In this document: positions 1-5,084 of the stretch, in pieces | Numbering within the stretch: position 1 is the first letter of the stretch | How the letters are laid out: each line of letters begins with the position of its first letter | Assembly: GCA_019313505.1 (NCBI GenBank) | Contig: JAFDBA010000094.1 | Location: 1-11,515 of the forward strand | From: Deltaproteobacteria bacterium | GTDB taxonomy: Bacteria; Desulfobacterota; Desulfobacteria; Desulfobacterales; UBA11574 | DNA: 11,515 bases | Reading direction: 5' to 3' | The notes under the pieces: generated by a model | What the model was told of the DNA's origin: nothing | Database searches by the model: none | What the model saw: the letters and a program-made list of their open reading frames with translations, nothing else | Position numbers and translations under genes: made by a program

Positions 1-1
1 G

Positions 2-178
2 GATTTTCAACTTACTTATGGTATAGGTCCTTCATCTTCCATAAAAGCATCCCTGGATTCTCTTGTCAAAAAAGGAATACTCTATAAAACCATTGAGGGA
101 AAGTATCAATTTTCAGATACTTTCATGCCATGCTGGATAGATTATATTGGGGACCTCCGACCTCTGCTTTTGGATTGA
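2..178 (+). CDS. C-terminal end of an AAA-type ATPase (5' end outside window)
   Basis: The frame from base 2 is open for 58 codons to TGA at 176-178. The text contains YGIGPSSSIKASLDSLVKKG followed by a K-Y-x-F-S-D-x-F strand and an aromatic 'CWID' turn. That is the winged-helix pattern at the C terminus of archaeal-type AAA ATPases, where a helix-turn-helix ('G.. S.SSI..SL.SLVKKG.L') is followed by a beta wing ('GKY.F.D.F...WI'). Such proteins are often found in accessory loci, with either a nuclease-like or a winged-helix C terminus. The P-loop part lies upstream of the window, so I cannot tell whether the gene is whole. The family call comes from pattern memory of the C terminus only. Confidence 0.55.
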   Translation, partial: DFQLTYGIGPSSSIKASLDSLVKKGILYKTIEGKYQFSDTFMPCWIDYIGDLRPLLLD

Positions 179-180
179 TG

Positions 181-263
181 ATTTATGATTTATGATTGTT
201 GATTGAAGGAGTCGCTTCGCTCCGGTAATTTAAATTTTCATTTTTCAATCGTCATTTTTCAAT
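181..263. repeat. Short AT-rich tandem repeats just after the ATPase gene
   Basis: Two small direct-repeat clusters lie here. Bases 181-208 read as four 7-bp units (ATTTATG, ATTTATG, ATTGTTG, ATTGAAG). TCATTTTTCAAT occurs at 238-249 and again at 252-263, with a 14-bp period. Between them is a short GC-rich core (GGAGTCGCTTCGCTCC) that can fold only weakly. The arrangement resembles dispersed intergenic repeats of Desulfobacterota genomes, but a copy number cannot be seen from one window. Confidence 0.4.
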
Positions 264-368
264 TGATTTGCCTCTGCTCTCTGATCCTAATTCCCCTTAA
301 CATATCCCTGGTTTGGGCGTAATAAGCTAAATATATTCAATTTTTATGATTCTACATTCTGCATTTAA

Positions 369-485
369 CACCGTATTGCCTTACCTTTCGGACCAATAGG
401 TCGGAACAAATCCCAGTCGGCAAAACTTCTTGGCATCGGCTTGAACACCCTTCGAAGAAAACTGAGGTCCTATGGAATAGAATAA
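369..485 (+). pseudogene. 3' scrap of a Fis-type helix-turn-helix (NtrC-family) regulator gene
   Basis: The reading frame ending at TAA 483-485 encodes NKSQSAKLLGIGLNTLRRKL followed by RSYGIE. This matches the recognition helices at the C terminus of sigma-54 activators and Fis-like proteins (usual form 'GNQSQAARLLGI.RNTLRRKL..YGI'). The frame is closed by a stop at 366-368, and the residues before the HTH (about 369-404) do not look like the family, so only about 27 codons of the original gene survive. No start codon or ribosome binding site is attached to it. It is a relic, not a working gene. Confidence 0.6.
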
Positions 486-532
486 ATGTACGCGGCGATG
501 ATTTACGTGCTCCTGTGTCATTGTACTTTCAG

Positions 533-549
533 TAACCAATATTTGGTTA
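533..549. promoter_or_regulatory. 17-bp perfect inverted repeat upstream of the membrane-protein gene
   Basis: TAACCAA-TAT-TTGGTTA is a perfect dyad with a 3-base centre, about 100 bp upstream of the ATG at 653. Its size and symmetry fit a dimeric regulator's operator. The AT-rich stretch 550-620 that follows could hold a promoter, but no convincing -35/-10 pair was found. The regulator is unknown. Confidence 0.35.
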
Positions 550-652
550 TAAGCTCCAAGTGACGTTTTTTGGAATATGGTTTGAAAATATTATTTCAAT
601 ATGTTTGAATAAAAAATAATTCCCTAATTTGTTCCGGCTGAAACAGGACCAT

Positions 653-1096
653 ATGCGTGGTGACTATAAAAAAGTTTTATTTAATCATCCTGACAAACTG
701 CTTTCAACGGTGTTAGGGTTGGTAGCAATCCATTCCCTGGTAATGGGTCTAACATTGATTGCTCAACCAGCCGTCCTTATGGAGTTTACAGGATTCAGTC
801 CTGATTGTGAACATTTTTTCCCTGCCCAGGGCGGTGTTTTTCATCTTCTCATGTCCGTTGCATACTTAATGGGAGCAATCAATACTGAAAAATACCATCA
901 TTTCATTGTATTTTCGGTTTTCGTAAAGGCGGTCGCGACGTTCTTTTTGATGTTGTATTGTTTTGCTGTTGAATTCAAATGGATTGTCTTTTTATCTGGC
1001 ATCGCCGACTGTTTGATGGGGCTGATGATTTTTTTGGCGTTTCAGTACTATCTTCGTTCAAAAAAAAGTACAGCATTGGGTGTGAAAAATGAGTGA
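653..1096 (+). CDS. Four-helix integral membrane protein of unknown function
   Basis: The protein has 147 residues from ATG 653. An upstream in-frame TTG at 629 would add 8 residues but has no ribosome binding site, whereas AGGA at 645-648 lies just ahead of the ATG. Four hydrophobic helices are visible, at about residues 17-39, 60-78, 83-108 and 110-133. A conserved-looking loop 'FTGFSPDCEHFFPAQGG' lies between helices 1 and 2, and a basic tail (RSKKS) ends the chain. The layout resembles small DoxX/DUF4345-like four-helix proteins, but I do not recognise the family with certainty. The stop overlaps the next ATG by 8 bp (1089-1096), so the two genes were probably translationally coupled. Confidence 0.65.
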   Translation: MRGDYKKVLFNHPDKLLSTVLGLVAIHSLVMGLTLIAQPAVLMEFTGFSPDCEHFFPAQGGVFHLLMSVAYLMGAINTEKYHHFIVFSVFVKAVATFFLMLYCFAVEFKWIVFLSGIADCLMGLMIFLAFQYYLRSKKSTALGVKNE

Positions 1097-1409
1097 GATA
1101 TTACCGGGGATCGTGGTTGCCGGAGCATCCGGTTTTATTGGAAGGCATTTTGTCATCGCCGTGTCTGGAAAATATCGCCTGTTTTGCATAGCACGCCGCA
1201 GCCAAAAAGAGGTGAGCATACCGTATCATAAGAATATTCATTGGCTTCAGTTGGATATAACAAACCAAAAAAATTTACGGAATGTCTTTAGGTATATCAA
1301 AGATAATGGTGGGGCGGATTATGTTTTGCACCTGGCCGGGTATTACGACTTCACCATGAAAGAAAATCCTGCATATGAGCAGATTAAAGGAACATTGGGG
1401 ACATCCTAA
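1089..1409 (+). pseudogene. Truncated NAD(P)-dependent epimerase/dehydratase (extended SDR), N-terminal third only
   Basis: The product starts with a classic Rossmann fold: strand 'GIVVAGASGFIGRHF' with the GxxGxxG nucleotide motif at about residues 12-18, an acidic 'LDITN' at about 55-59, and 'VLHLAGYYDF', the usual strand 4 (normally H-L-A-A/G). Family members are 300-350 residues long. This one stops at 106, just where 'N-V-x-G-T' normally leads into the helix before the catalytic Ser and YxxxK. Here the text is Y-E-Q-I-K-G-T, as if a residue pair before KGT were missing, and a stop follows four codons later. The catalytic Tyr and Lys are absent and no continuation is visible downstream, so it cannot be an active enzyme. 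It overlaps the membrane-protein gene and was probably its operon partner. Confidence 0.7.
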
Positions 1410-1550
1410 ATAAGTAAACAACTATCTTTTAAACATGGCTTATTTACTTGCTTATGGACGTCCAGCAAAACGCCCACCCCTCCTTTCCATCGAAACTCTT
1501 AATTCATTACCTCCACAATGTGGTATATAACCATTTGAATTATTTAATAA
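1410..1550. other. Non-coding junction after the broken epimerase
   Basis: No convincing gene was found here. It holds a 10-bp palindrome TGGACGTCCA (1455-1464), the GC-rich motif AGCAAAACGCCCACCCC (1464-1480) that recurs elsewhere in the window, and a small dyad CCACAATGTGG (1512-1522). The sudden end of the epimerase at 1409 and the repeated motif suggest the edge of an inserted or deleted segment. Confidence 0.35.
1464..1480 (+). repeat. Dispersed GC-rich motif, copy 1 (AGCAAAACGCCCACCCC)
   Basis: Thirteen bases (AAACGCCCACCCC, 1468-1480) recur in inverted orientation at 2463-2475, and twelve (AGCAAAACGCCC, 1464-1475) recur on the minus strand at 6845-6856. The motif stands out because the surroundings are AT-rich. 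It may be a mobile-element end or a dispersed intergenic repeat. Copy 2 lies inside a coding region, which weakens the terminal-repeat reading. Confidence 0.35.
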
Positions 1551-1602
1551 CATTATGTAAATAATGTAATAGTTTTTATGTAATTTGCCCCTTAATTACA
1601 TA
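1551..1602. promoter_or_regulatory. Cluster of ATGTAAT repeats, candidate upstream activator sites
   Basis: ATGTAAA (1554-1560), ATGTAAT (1564-1570), ATGTAAT (1578-1584) and the inverted ATTACAT (1595-1601) form two dyads: CATTAT-GTAA-ATAATG (1551-1566) and TATGTAAT...ATTACATA (1577-1602). They end about 100 bp upstream of the -24 element at 1702. Bacterial enhancer-binding proteins usually bind paired dyads about 80-200 bp upstream of sigma-54 promoters, so position and symmetry both fit. The cognate activator is not in the window. Confidence 0.5.
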
Positions 1603-1701
1603 GTTTTTTAGGTGATTTACAATGGATGTCTTTCCCCTCTAATTGATGTAACCGCTTAATATCTTTACCGTTTTCATCCAGCCAAATACAACCACTTGAT
1701 T

Positions 1702-1717
1702 TTGCACGATTTTTGCA
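1702..1717 (+). promoter_or_regulatory. Sigma-54 (-24/-12) promoter for the 1812 gene
   Basis: TTGCACGATTTTTGCA matches the RpoN consensus TGGCAC-N5-TTGCW except for T in place of the first G of the -24 GG, with correct spacing. The start site would fall near 1729, giving a leader of about 83 nt before ATG 1812. The core TTTGCACGATTTTTGC is shared exactly with the minus-strand site at 3330-3345. This predicts transcription that needs an activator ATPase. Confidence 0.65.
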
Positions 1718-1811
1718 TGAAGGAGTGGTGGATGATTATGTTCAAAGTATAAAAAGAACAAATCTCGAGCAATCGGTGATGGAAAGATAAAAGTTGAAGG
1801 GGTGAATTATT

Positions 1812-2249
1812 ATGATATTAGGGCCGACGTCAGGAGAAACGAAAGCAATGTTTGTAAATGACATTTTTTTATCACGTTTGAAACTGCTTATTATTATGGC
1901 CAAGGCTTATTTGAAAAACTATCCCATTGGAAAGTATCGAAAATCTGCCGTCATCGAAAACACCCATCACGTTTTTTATCATTCCCTGCAATTGGTCAGT
2001 GAAACATTCTCTTTCGAAAATCACGAATCAGAAAGTCAGTCGGGTATTACATCCGAGATTGAGATAGAGGAGGAACGTGTGTTTCATCAGAGAGCTCAGC
2101 TTCTTGCAGTTATGGTTAAAGCAGGGGTTGAAAACCGCCTGACAGAGGATTTTAGGAAAAAGGCCCTTCAAGACAATCTGGACAGAATTTGTGATACACT
2201 GATTTTCAACTTTCACATCAGAGATTTGGACGTCCTTAAAGTAGCTTGA
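1812..2249 (+). CDS. 145-residue protein with two copies of one helical motif, function unknown
   Basis: The start at ATG 1812 is supported by GAAGGGG at 1796-1802 with about 9 bases of spacing. A later in-frame ATG (1848) lacks such a site. The protein is soluble, with no signal peptide or membrane helix. It contains an internal duplication: residues about 22-60 (RLKLLIIMAKAYLKN...Y RKSAV...N..HVFYHSLQ) align with about 93-131 (RAQLLAVMVKAGVEN...FRKKAL..NLDRICDTLIF). Both copies read as two amphipathic helices, separated by an acidic linker (SEIEIEEE). I do not recognise the family. It sits behind a sigma-54 promoter and upstream of the Arg-rich mini-protein and a terminator, which suggests a short activator-dependent transcript. 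A regulatory or adaptor role is possible but not shown. Confidence 0.7.
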   Translation: MILGPTSGETKAMFVNDIFLSRLKLLIIMAKAYLKNYPIGKYRKSAVIENTHHVFYHSLQLVSETFSFENHESESQSGITSEIEIEEERVFHQRAQLLAVMVKAGVENRLTEDFRKKALQDNLDRICDTLIFNFHIRDLDVLKVA

Positions 2250-2434
2250 GCAATATACCGTAATATTTTTTCAAGAAAGAGTAGTGTCATACCTTTTGTT
2301 GCTGGAATGTTGGGCGAGAATTTAAAGCTTATAGAAAAACAATCTGGAATTAACTCAGATGATCGAAAAGATAGTCCGAAATAGCCTTTAATCAATAATT
2401 ACGTTTTAATAGGATCTATAATGAATGGATCACC

Positions 2435-2587
2435 GTGACCCTTCCTATATTGCTTGATAACGGGGGTGGGCGTTTAGTTGTAGACAGACGCCAATTCTCT
2501 TATGATTTTCACATTCCTGAACGCAGATCCGGTAAAGAAAGGAGAAGTGGGCTCGATAGAAGGCTAAAACCAAGAACAACAAAATAA
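2435..2587 (+). CDS. Small Arg-rich 'DRR' protein (start uncertain)
   Basis: The frame is open from 2399 to TAA 2585-2587. From GTG 2435 it gives 50 residues: a short hydrophobic start (VTLPILLDNGGG), then VVDRRQFSYDFHIPERRSGK and ERRSGLDRR. The 'DRRxFSYxxHIPERRSGKxRRSGxDRR' text matches a small Arg-rich family I associate with Desulfobacterota. Its function is unknown to me, though the charge suggests nucleic-acid or membrane contact. The family's expected start (M-N-E-W-I-T) is visible as N-E-W-I-T, but its ATG at 2421 is one base out of frame, as if one ATGA unit of a tandem repeat had been lost. The ATG instead opens a 5-codon frame whose TGA (2436-2438) overlaps the GTG as GTGA. The gene is either translated by coupling or dead. 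Confidence 0.6.
   Translation: MTLPILLDNGGGRLVVDRRQFSYDFHIPERRSGKERRSGLDRRLKPRTTK
2463..2475 (-). repeat. Dispersed GC-rich motif, copy 2 (inverted)
   Basis: GGGGTGGGCGTTT is the exact reverse complement of 1468-1480. Here it lies inside the 'NGGGRL' part of the small Arg-rich gene, so it may be a coding coincidence and not a mobile-element end. Confidence 0.3.
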
Positions 2588-2605
2588 AAAAAATCTCAAA
2601 CGAGC

Positions 2606-2629
2606 AGGGTCAGCAATGGCCCTTTTTTT
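2606..2629 (+). terminator. Intrinsic terminator of the 1812-2587 transcript
   Basis: AGGGTCA-GCAA-TGGCCCT forms a 7-bp stem (one G-U pair) closed by a GNRA-type GCAA tetraloop, followed by a run of seven T. It lies 19 bases after the stop of the small Arg-rich gene, which implies that gene is the last of the transcript. Confidence 0.8.
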
Positions 2630-2689
2630 ATGGCCATATCATGGTGCTTGAGTTTTTAGCACCTGTTGATTCTGTACTTCTAATCGGAT

Positions 2690-3073
2690 TTATGTCATAG
2701 GCAATGGGGGTAGAGGCAATGGGGGGTCAGGCGGTGGAGGTTCAGGAGATGGGTATTCAGTCTGTATTATTTCGGCTTCGGCATCAAAGTTAAAGTCTCT
2801 TTGAAACACCAACTCCTCGGTTGTGTAAATTGTCATATACCCATCGGGATTACTAGTGGGTGCAACAGATTCTAGTACTGTATTTTGAAAGAAAAAGCCT
2901 TGACCAACTGCTATCAGTACATTGGCCTGTTGTCCAGGTCCACTAACTATGAACTTTTCTTTCCGGAATTTGGTTGTGAAATTATTTTGACTGCCCCGTA
3001 GATTTGCCTGAACTGAAGTACCAAAAAACAACAGCGAGATACAAACGAAGCATATCAATTTTATTTTACTCAT
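2690..3073 (-). CDS. Secreted protein with a Pro-rich C-terminal tail, function unknown
   Basis: The product is 127 residues. It begins with a typical Sec signal peptide: MSK-I-K, a hydrophobic core LICFVCISLLFFGTS and a probable cut after VQA (about residue 23). The mature part is about 85 residues of beta-rich text (KFIVSGPGQQANVLIAVGQG, MTIYTTEELVFQRDF) and ends with a tail of about 20 residues dominated by proline (PSPEPPPPDPPLPLPPLP). Such tails often act as flexible spacers or wall-contact segments. I do not recognise the family. The ribosome binding site AAAGAGG lies 7 bases before the ATG. The gene has a leader of about 245 nt behind a sigma-54 promoter at 3329-3344 whose core is the same as that of the 1812 gene. 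Confidence 0.7.
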   Translation of the reverse strand: MSKIKLICFVCISLLFFGTSVQANLRGSQNNFTTKFRKEKFIVSGPGQQANVLIAVGQGFFFQNTVLESVAPTSNPDGYMTIYTTEELVFQRDFNFDAEAEIIQTEYPSPEPPPPDPPLPLPPLPMT

Positions 3074-3328
3074 ATATTGACCTCTTTCTCCGATTTGAGA
3101 TGAAAATCCTTAGCGTCATTTAAAAAAGATCCAACATCTTATAAACAGTTCTTTTCTCACCACTCTTCTTTCAGATAAATCCTTGAACGGTTTAAGGTCA
3201 TTTAAATGAGAATAAGCGATGGCCTAAACATCTTTAATACCCCACTAATTCATAAGAATTAACCTTTTGAAGATTTTCTGCTGAAAAGACGCGCGCACCC
3301 AAAAATCCTAATTGGTTAAAATATGTAA
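3074..3328 (-). other. Long leader of the secreted-protein gene
   Basis: If the sigma-54 site at 3329-3344 is used, the transcript carries about 245 untranslated nt. No ORF longer than about 10 codons is visible on this strand. A 12-bp palindrome TCATTTAAATGA lies at 3198-3209. The leader is long enough to hold a regulatory structure, but no known riboswitch was recognised. Confidence 0.35.
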
Positions 3329-3344
3329 AGCAAAAATCGTGCAA
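3329..3344 (-). promoter_or_regulatory. Sigma-54 (-24/-12) promoter for the secreted-protein gene
   Basis: On the minus strand the sequence is TTGCACGATTTTTGCT, fitting TGGCAC-N5-TTGCW with a single mismatch, the same one as the site at 1702. The 16-bp core TTTGCACGATTTTTGC is identical in both. Predicted start site is near 3317. Confidence 0.65.
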
Positions 3345-3427
3345 AGTTTAACATTTTATATTAAAAAATAGAATAATATATAGATGTCAAGCAGTTAGCT
3401 TATATTGGCGAATTGTATCCCAAAAGT

Positions 3428-3447
3428 ATTTGACAATATTTGACAAT
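3428..3447. repeat. Perfect tandem 10-bp repeat (ATTTGACAAT x2), candidate activator site
   Basis: Two adjacent copies of ATTTGACAAT span exactly two helical turns, about 84-103 bp upstream (on the minus strand) of the -24 element at 3344. That is a usual place for activator sites of sigma-54 promoters. The sequence differs from the ATGTAAT cluster at 1551-1602. Confidence 0.4.
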
Positions 3448-3592
3448 AATCTTGCCTTTTTTTGACTGTTTTTACAATATGTTGGGTAATATTAAGAGAA
3501 AGGTAAATCTTAAAAGGTGGTTAATAGAAGATAATTGAAACATTATTAGGAAACATCATATGCTCATATTGGTGTCTGGGCTGGTGGAATAA

Positions 3593-3624
3593 AAAAAGCA
3601 GGTTCATTTCTGATCCTGCTTTTT
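3593..3624. terminator. Bidirectional intrinsic terminator hairpin
   Basis: AAAAAGCAGG (3593-3602) and CCTGCTTTTT (3615-3624) form a perfect 10-bp stem with a 12-base loop. T runs occur at the 3' side on both strands, so it can end transcription either way. No clear gene ends here on the plus strand, so it may close a short untranslated transcript from the 3430-3510 region. Confidence 0.6.
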
Positions 3625-3626
3625 CC

Positions 3627-3654
3627 GCCTTGAAAGCTTCTTTTGTTTCAAGGC
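3627..3654. repeat. Second perfect hairpin next to the terminator
   Basis: GCCTTGAAA (3627-3635) and TTTCAAGGC (3646-3654) form a 9-bp perfect stem with a 10-base loop, starting three bases after the terminator stem. It has no T tract of its own. Confidence 0.55.
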
Positions 3655-3700
3655 ATCATCCAGTTCGATGAGCCATCACTCTGATTAAGAGTGGAGGCGT

Positions 3701-3826
3701 ATGAACCAGGATATTTTCTTAATGTATACTATCCCCATTTTTAATATCAAGGCTTCCCTAAATGCCGTTATTAAACTTGGTGCACATCGTATTATTGCAT
3801 ATTTAATGCAGATGACCAAAGAATAA
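3701..3826 (+). CDS. Possible 41-residue ORF or HDOD-like remnant
   Basis: ATG 3701 is preceded by GTGGAGG (3691-3697) with a short 3-base gap, and the frame runs 41 codons to TAA 3824-3826. Residues 17-37 read NIKASLNAVIKLG followed by H-R-I-I, similar to the 'S...AI..LG...I' helix of HDOD domains, so it may be the relic of a larger signalling gene. No neighbours support it. Translation is uncertain. Confidence 0.35.
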   Translation: MNQDIFLMYTIPIFNIKASLNAVIKLGAHRIIAYLMQMTKE

Positions 3827-3930
3827 GATGCACGTACACCAGAGAAGCCATTTATTTATTAAGTTGCTCTATCAAACTCCCTTCTAAATTATGACCTTTG
3901 GAGGTCCTTTCCTATAACATTTATGCCAAG
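3827..3930. other. Spacer before the MORN-LysM gene
   Basis: The spacer between the small ORF and the 3' end of the minus-strand MORN gene is AT-rich. GACCTTTGGAGGTC (3892-3905) is a short dyad (GACCT/AGGTC). I see no gene. Confidence 0.3.
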
Positions 3931-4626
3931 TTAGAGGGTTAACAAAAGTTTTTGTCCCGGGTAAATTACAGAGCTATCGTTCAGCTTGTTCAACAGACGG
4001 ATCTTTTGCACAGTTAAATCGTGCCAGCGGCTGATGCTGTAAAGTGTTTCACCAGCTCTGACAGTGTGATAATGCTTATTCGTGGTTTTCTTGGATACCT
4101 TTGAAGATTTGGAAGATTCAGCTTTCCGGGCTTTTTCCTCGGCCATCTTTTTCGCCAAAGTCTTATGTGTTTCATTACCTTTCGGGTTTTTAATGTAGCT
4201 ATTATTCTTCCATTGCCCCACATATTTTCTACCACCAAAATAAGTAAGCGTTCCTTGCCCGTTCATCTGACCATTCTTCCATTGCCCCACATATTTACTA
4301 CCATCAGGATAAATATAAGTTCCTTGCCCATGCTTCTGAGCATCTTTAAATTGTCCTATATATTTACTACCGTCAGGATAAATATAAGTTCCTTGCCCAT
4401 GCCTCTGATTATTCTTCCATTGCCCCACATATTTACTACCATCAAGATAGGTAATCGTTCCTTGCCCATCTAACCTGCTGTTTTTCCATTGGCCTTTATA
4501 TTTAACACCATCAGAATACTTATAAGTTCCTTGCCCATTCTCACAATTACCTTCTGTACACTGGGCAAAGGCACTTGCTGAAAAAATAGAAATAATAAAT
4601 AACAGGGATAATATTAGGTGTTTCAT
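3931..4626 (-). CDS. Exported MORN-repeat protein with C-terminal LysM domain
   Basis: The start at ATG 4626 is chosen because AGGAGG lies 6 bases before it. The in-frame GTG at 4629 would leave only 3. The 231 residues begin with a signal peptide (MKHLILSLLFIISIFSASAFA, cut before Q). Next are a CxxxxC pair, five 23-residue MORN repeats (about residues 35-150, pattern Y-x-Y-x-D-G-x-K-Y-x-G-Q-W-K-x-x-x-x-x-G-Q-G-T), a basic Lys/Ser-rich linker (about 151-184) and a LysM domain (about 185-231: H-T-V-R-A-G-E-T-L-Y-S-I-S ... I-Y-P-G-Q-K-L). LysM binds N-acetylglucosamine of peptidoglycan. MORN repeats form extended beta-hairpin scaffolds. A periplasmic wall-bound scaffold is therefore inferred. 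FAQC is not a good lipobox. The gene is monocistronic, with a hairpin in its leader. Confidence 0.85.
   Translation of the reverse strand: MKHLILSLLFIISIFSASAFAQCTEGNCENGQGTYKYSDGVKYKGQWKNSRLDGQGTITYLDGSKYVGQWKNNQRHGQGTYIYPDGSKYIGQFKDAQKHGQGTYIYPDGSKYVGQWKNGQMNGQGTLTYFGGRKYVGQWKNNSYIKNPKGNETHKTLAKKMAEEKARKAESSKSSKVSKKTTNKHYHTVRAGETLYSISRWHDLTVQKIRLLNKLNDSSVIYPGQKLLLTL
4177..4524 (-). repeat. 69-bp coding repeats of the MORN array (five units)
   Basis: Each unit is 69 bp (23 codons). Units 3 and 4 (about 4248-4386) are nearly identical in DNA as well as protein, which suggests recent duplication or gene conversion. The array is prone to slippage, so repeat number may differ between strains. 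Confidence 0.75.
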
Positions 4627-4681
4627 CACACACCTCCTAATCTAAATTAAGAATGGATTATTAGATATGTCTTTTAGACTA

Positions 4682-4707
4682 CCAACAGGGCAGCTATGAC
4701 CCGTTGG
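4682..4707 (-). promoter_or_regulatory. Leader hairpin of the MORN-LysM gene
   Basis: On the minus strand CCAACGGG (4707-4700) pairs with CCTGTTGG (4689-4682), giving an 8-bp stem with one G-U pair around a 10-base loop. On the plus strand the same position is an A-C mismatch, so the fold favours an RNA read toward the MORN gene, about 55 bases before its ATG. A small GTCT-AAA-AGAC hairpin follows. No T tract is present, so it is not a simple terminator. Confidence 0.4.
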
Positions 4708-5084
4708 AGCATGATGTGCACATTTTAATTGGGAACTCCATAGTAGCAACCACCGAATTAAAGTCAAATTATTGAAGCCTTATTCATTATAAGATATTCT
4801 TTAATTTTCTTTAAAGCGCTTTTGCTTATTTGATCAAATTTTAGAAGAACATCCTTGAGCGAAATGTATAATGATTAGCTTATAATTTATTGTTAGTGTC
4901 AAGTAAAATTATACTTAATTTATATATAATTTTATTGAATTAGAATATATTGTAGATTTTTAAAGTAAATTACCATATATTGTGCATCTATAAATCATAA
5001 AATTGAGGAAAATTAGGACTGTTCTGTTACGTTTCCTATTTAAGTACCTCTAAACAGCCAATCTGCGAGGCTTATAGAATTTCT
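4708..5084. other. AT-rich spacer upstream of the MORN gene
   Basis: About 375 bases of strongly AT-rich DNA with no ORF of note on either strand. It presumably contains the promoter of the MORN gene and the 3' end of the radical SAM transcript, but I found no decisive -35/-10 pair and no strong terminator. Confidence 0.4.

Noticed and set aside
2028..2395. Two minus-strand ORFs opposite the 1812 gene and its 3' spacer
   Set aside because: They have no start signals or family features, and the plus-strand gene has a promoter, ribosome binding site and internal repeat.
1468..2475. A 1-kb transposon bounded by the 13-bp inverted motif
   Set aside because: There is no transposase, one end lies inside a coding sequence, and no target duplication is seen. 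Kept only as a dispersed-repeat observation.
4165..4473. Plus-strand ORF opposite the MORN array
   Set aside because: It is the antisense of the 69-bp repeats, which keep a frame open by periodicity. The minus strand has a signal peptide, known domains and a ribosome binding site.
4177..4524. Possible CRISPR-like array
   Set aside because: The 69-bp period has no unique spacers and encodes MORN repeats in frame.
4682..4707. Cyclic di-GMP riboswitch in the MORN leader
   Set aside because: The hairpin lacks the conserved two-stem GEMM layout and its core bases.
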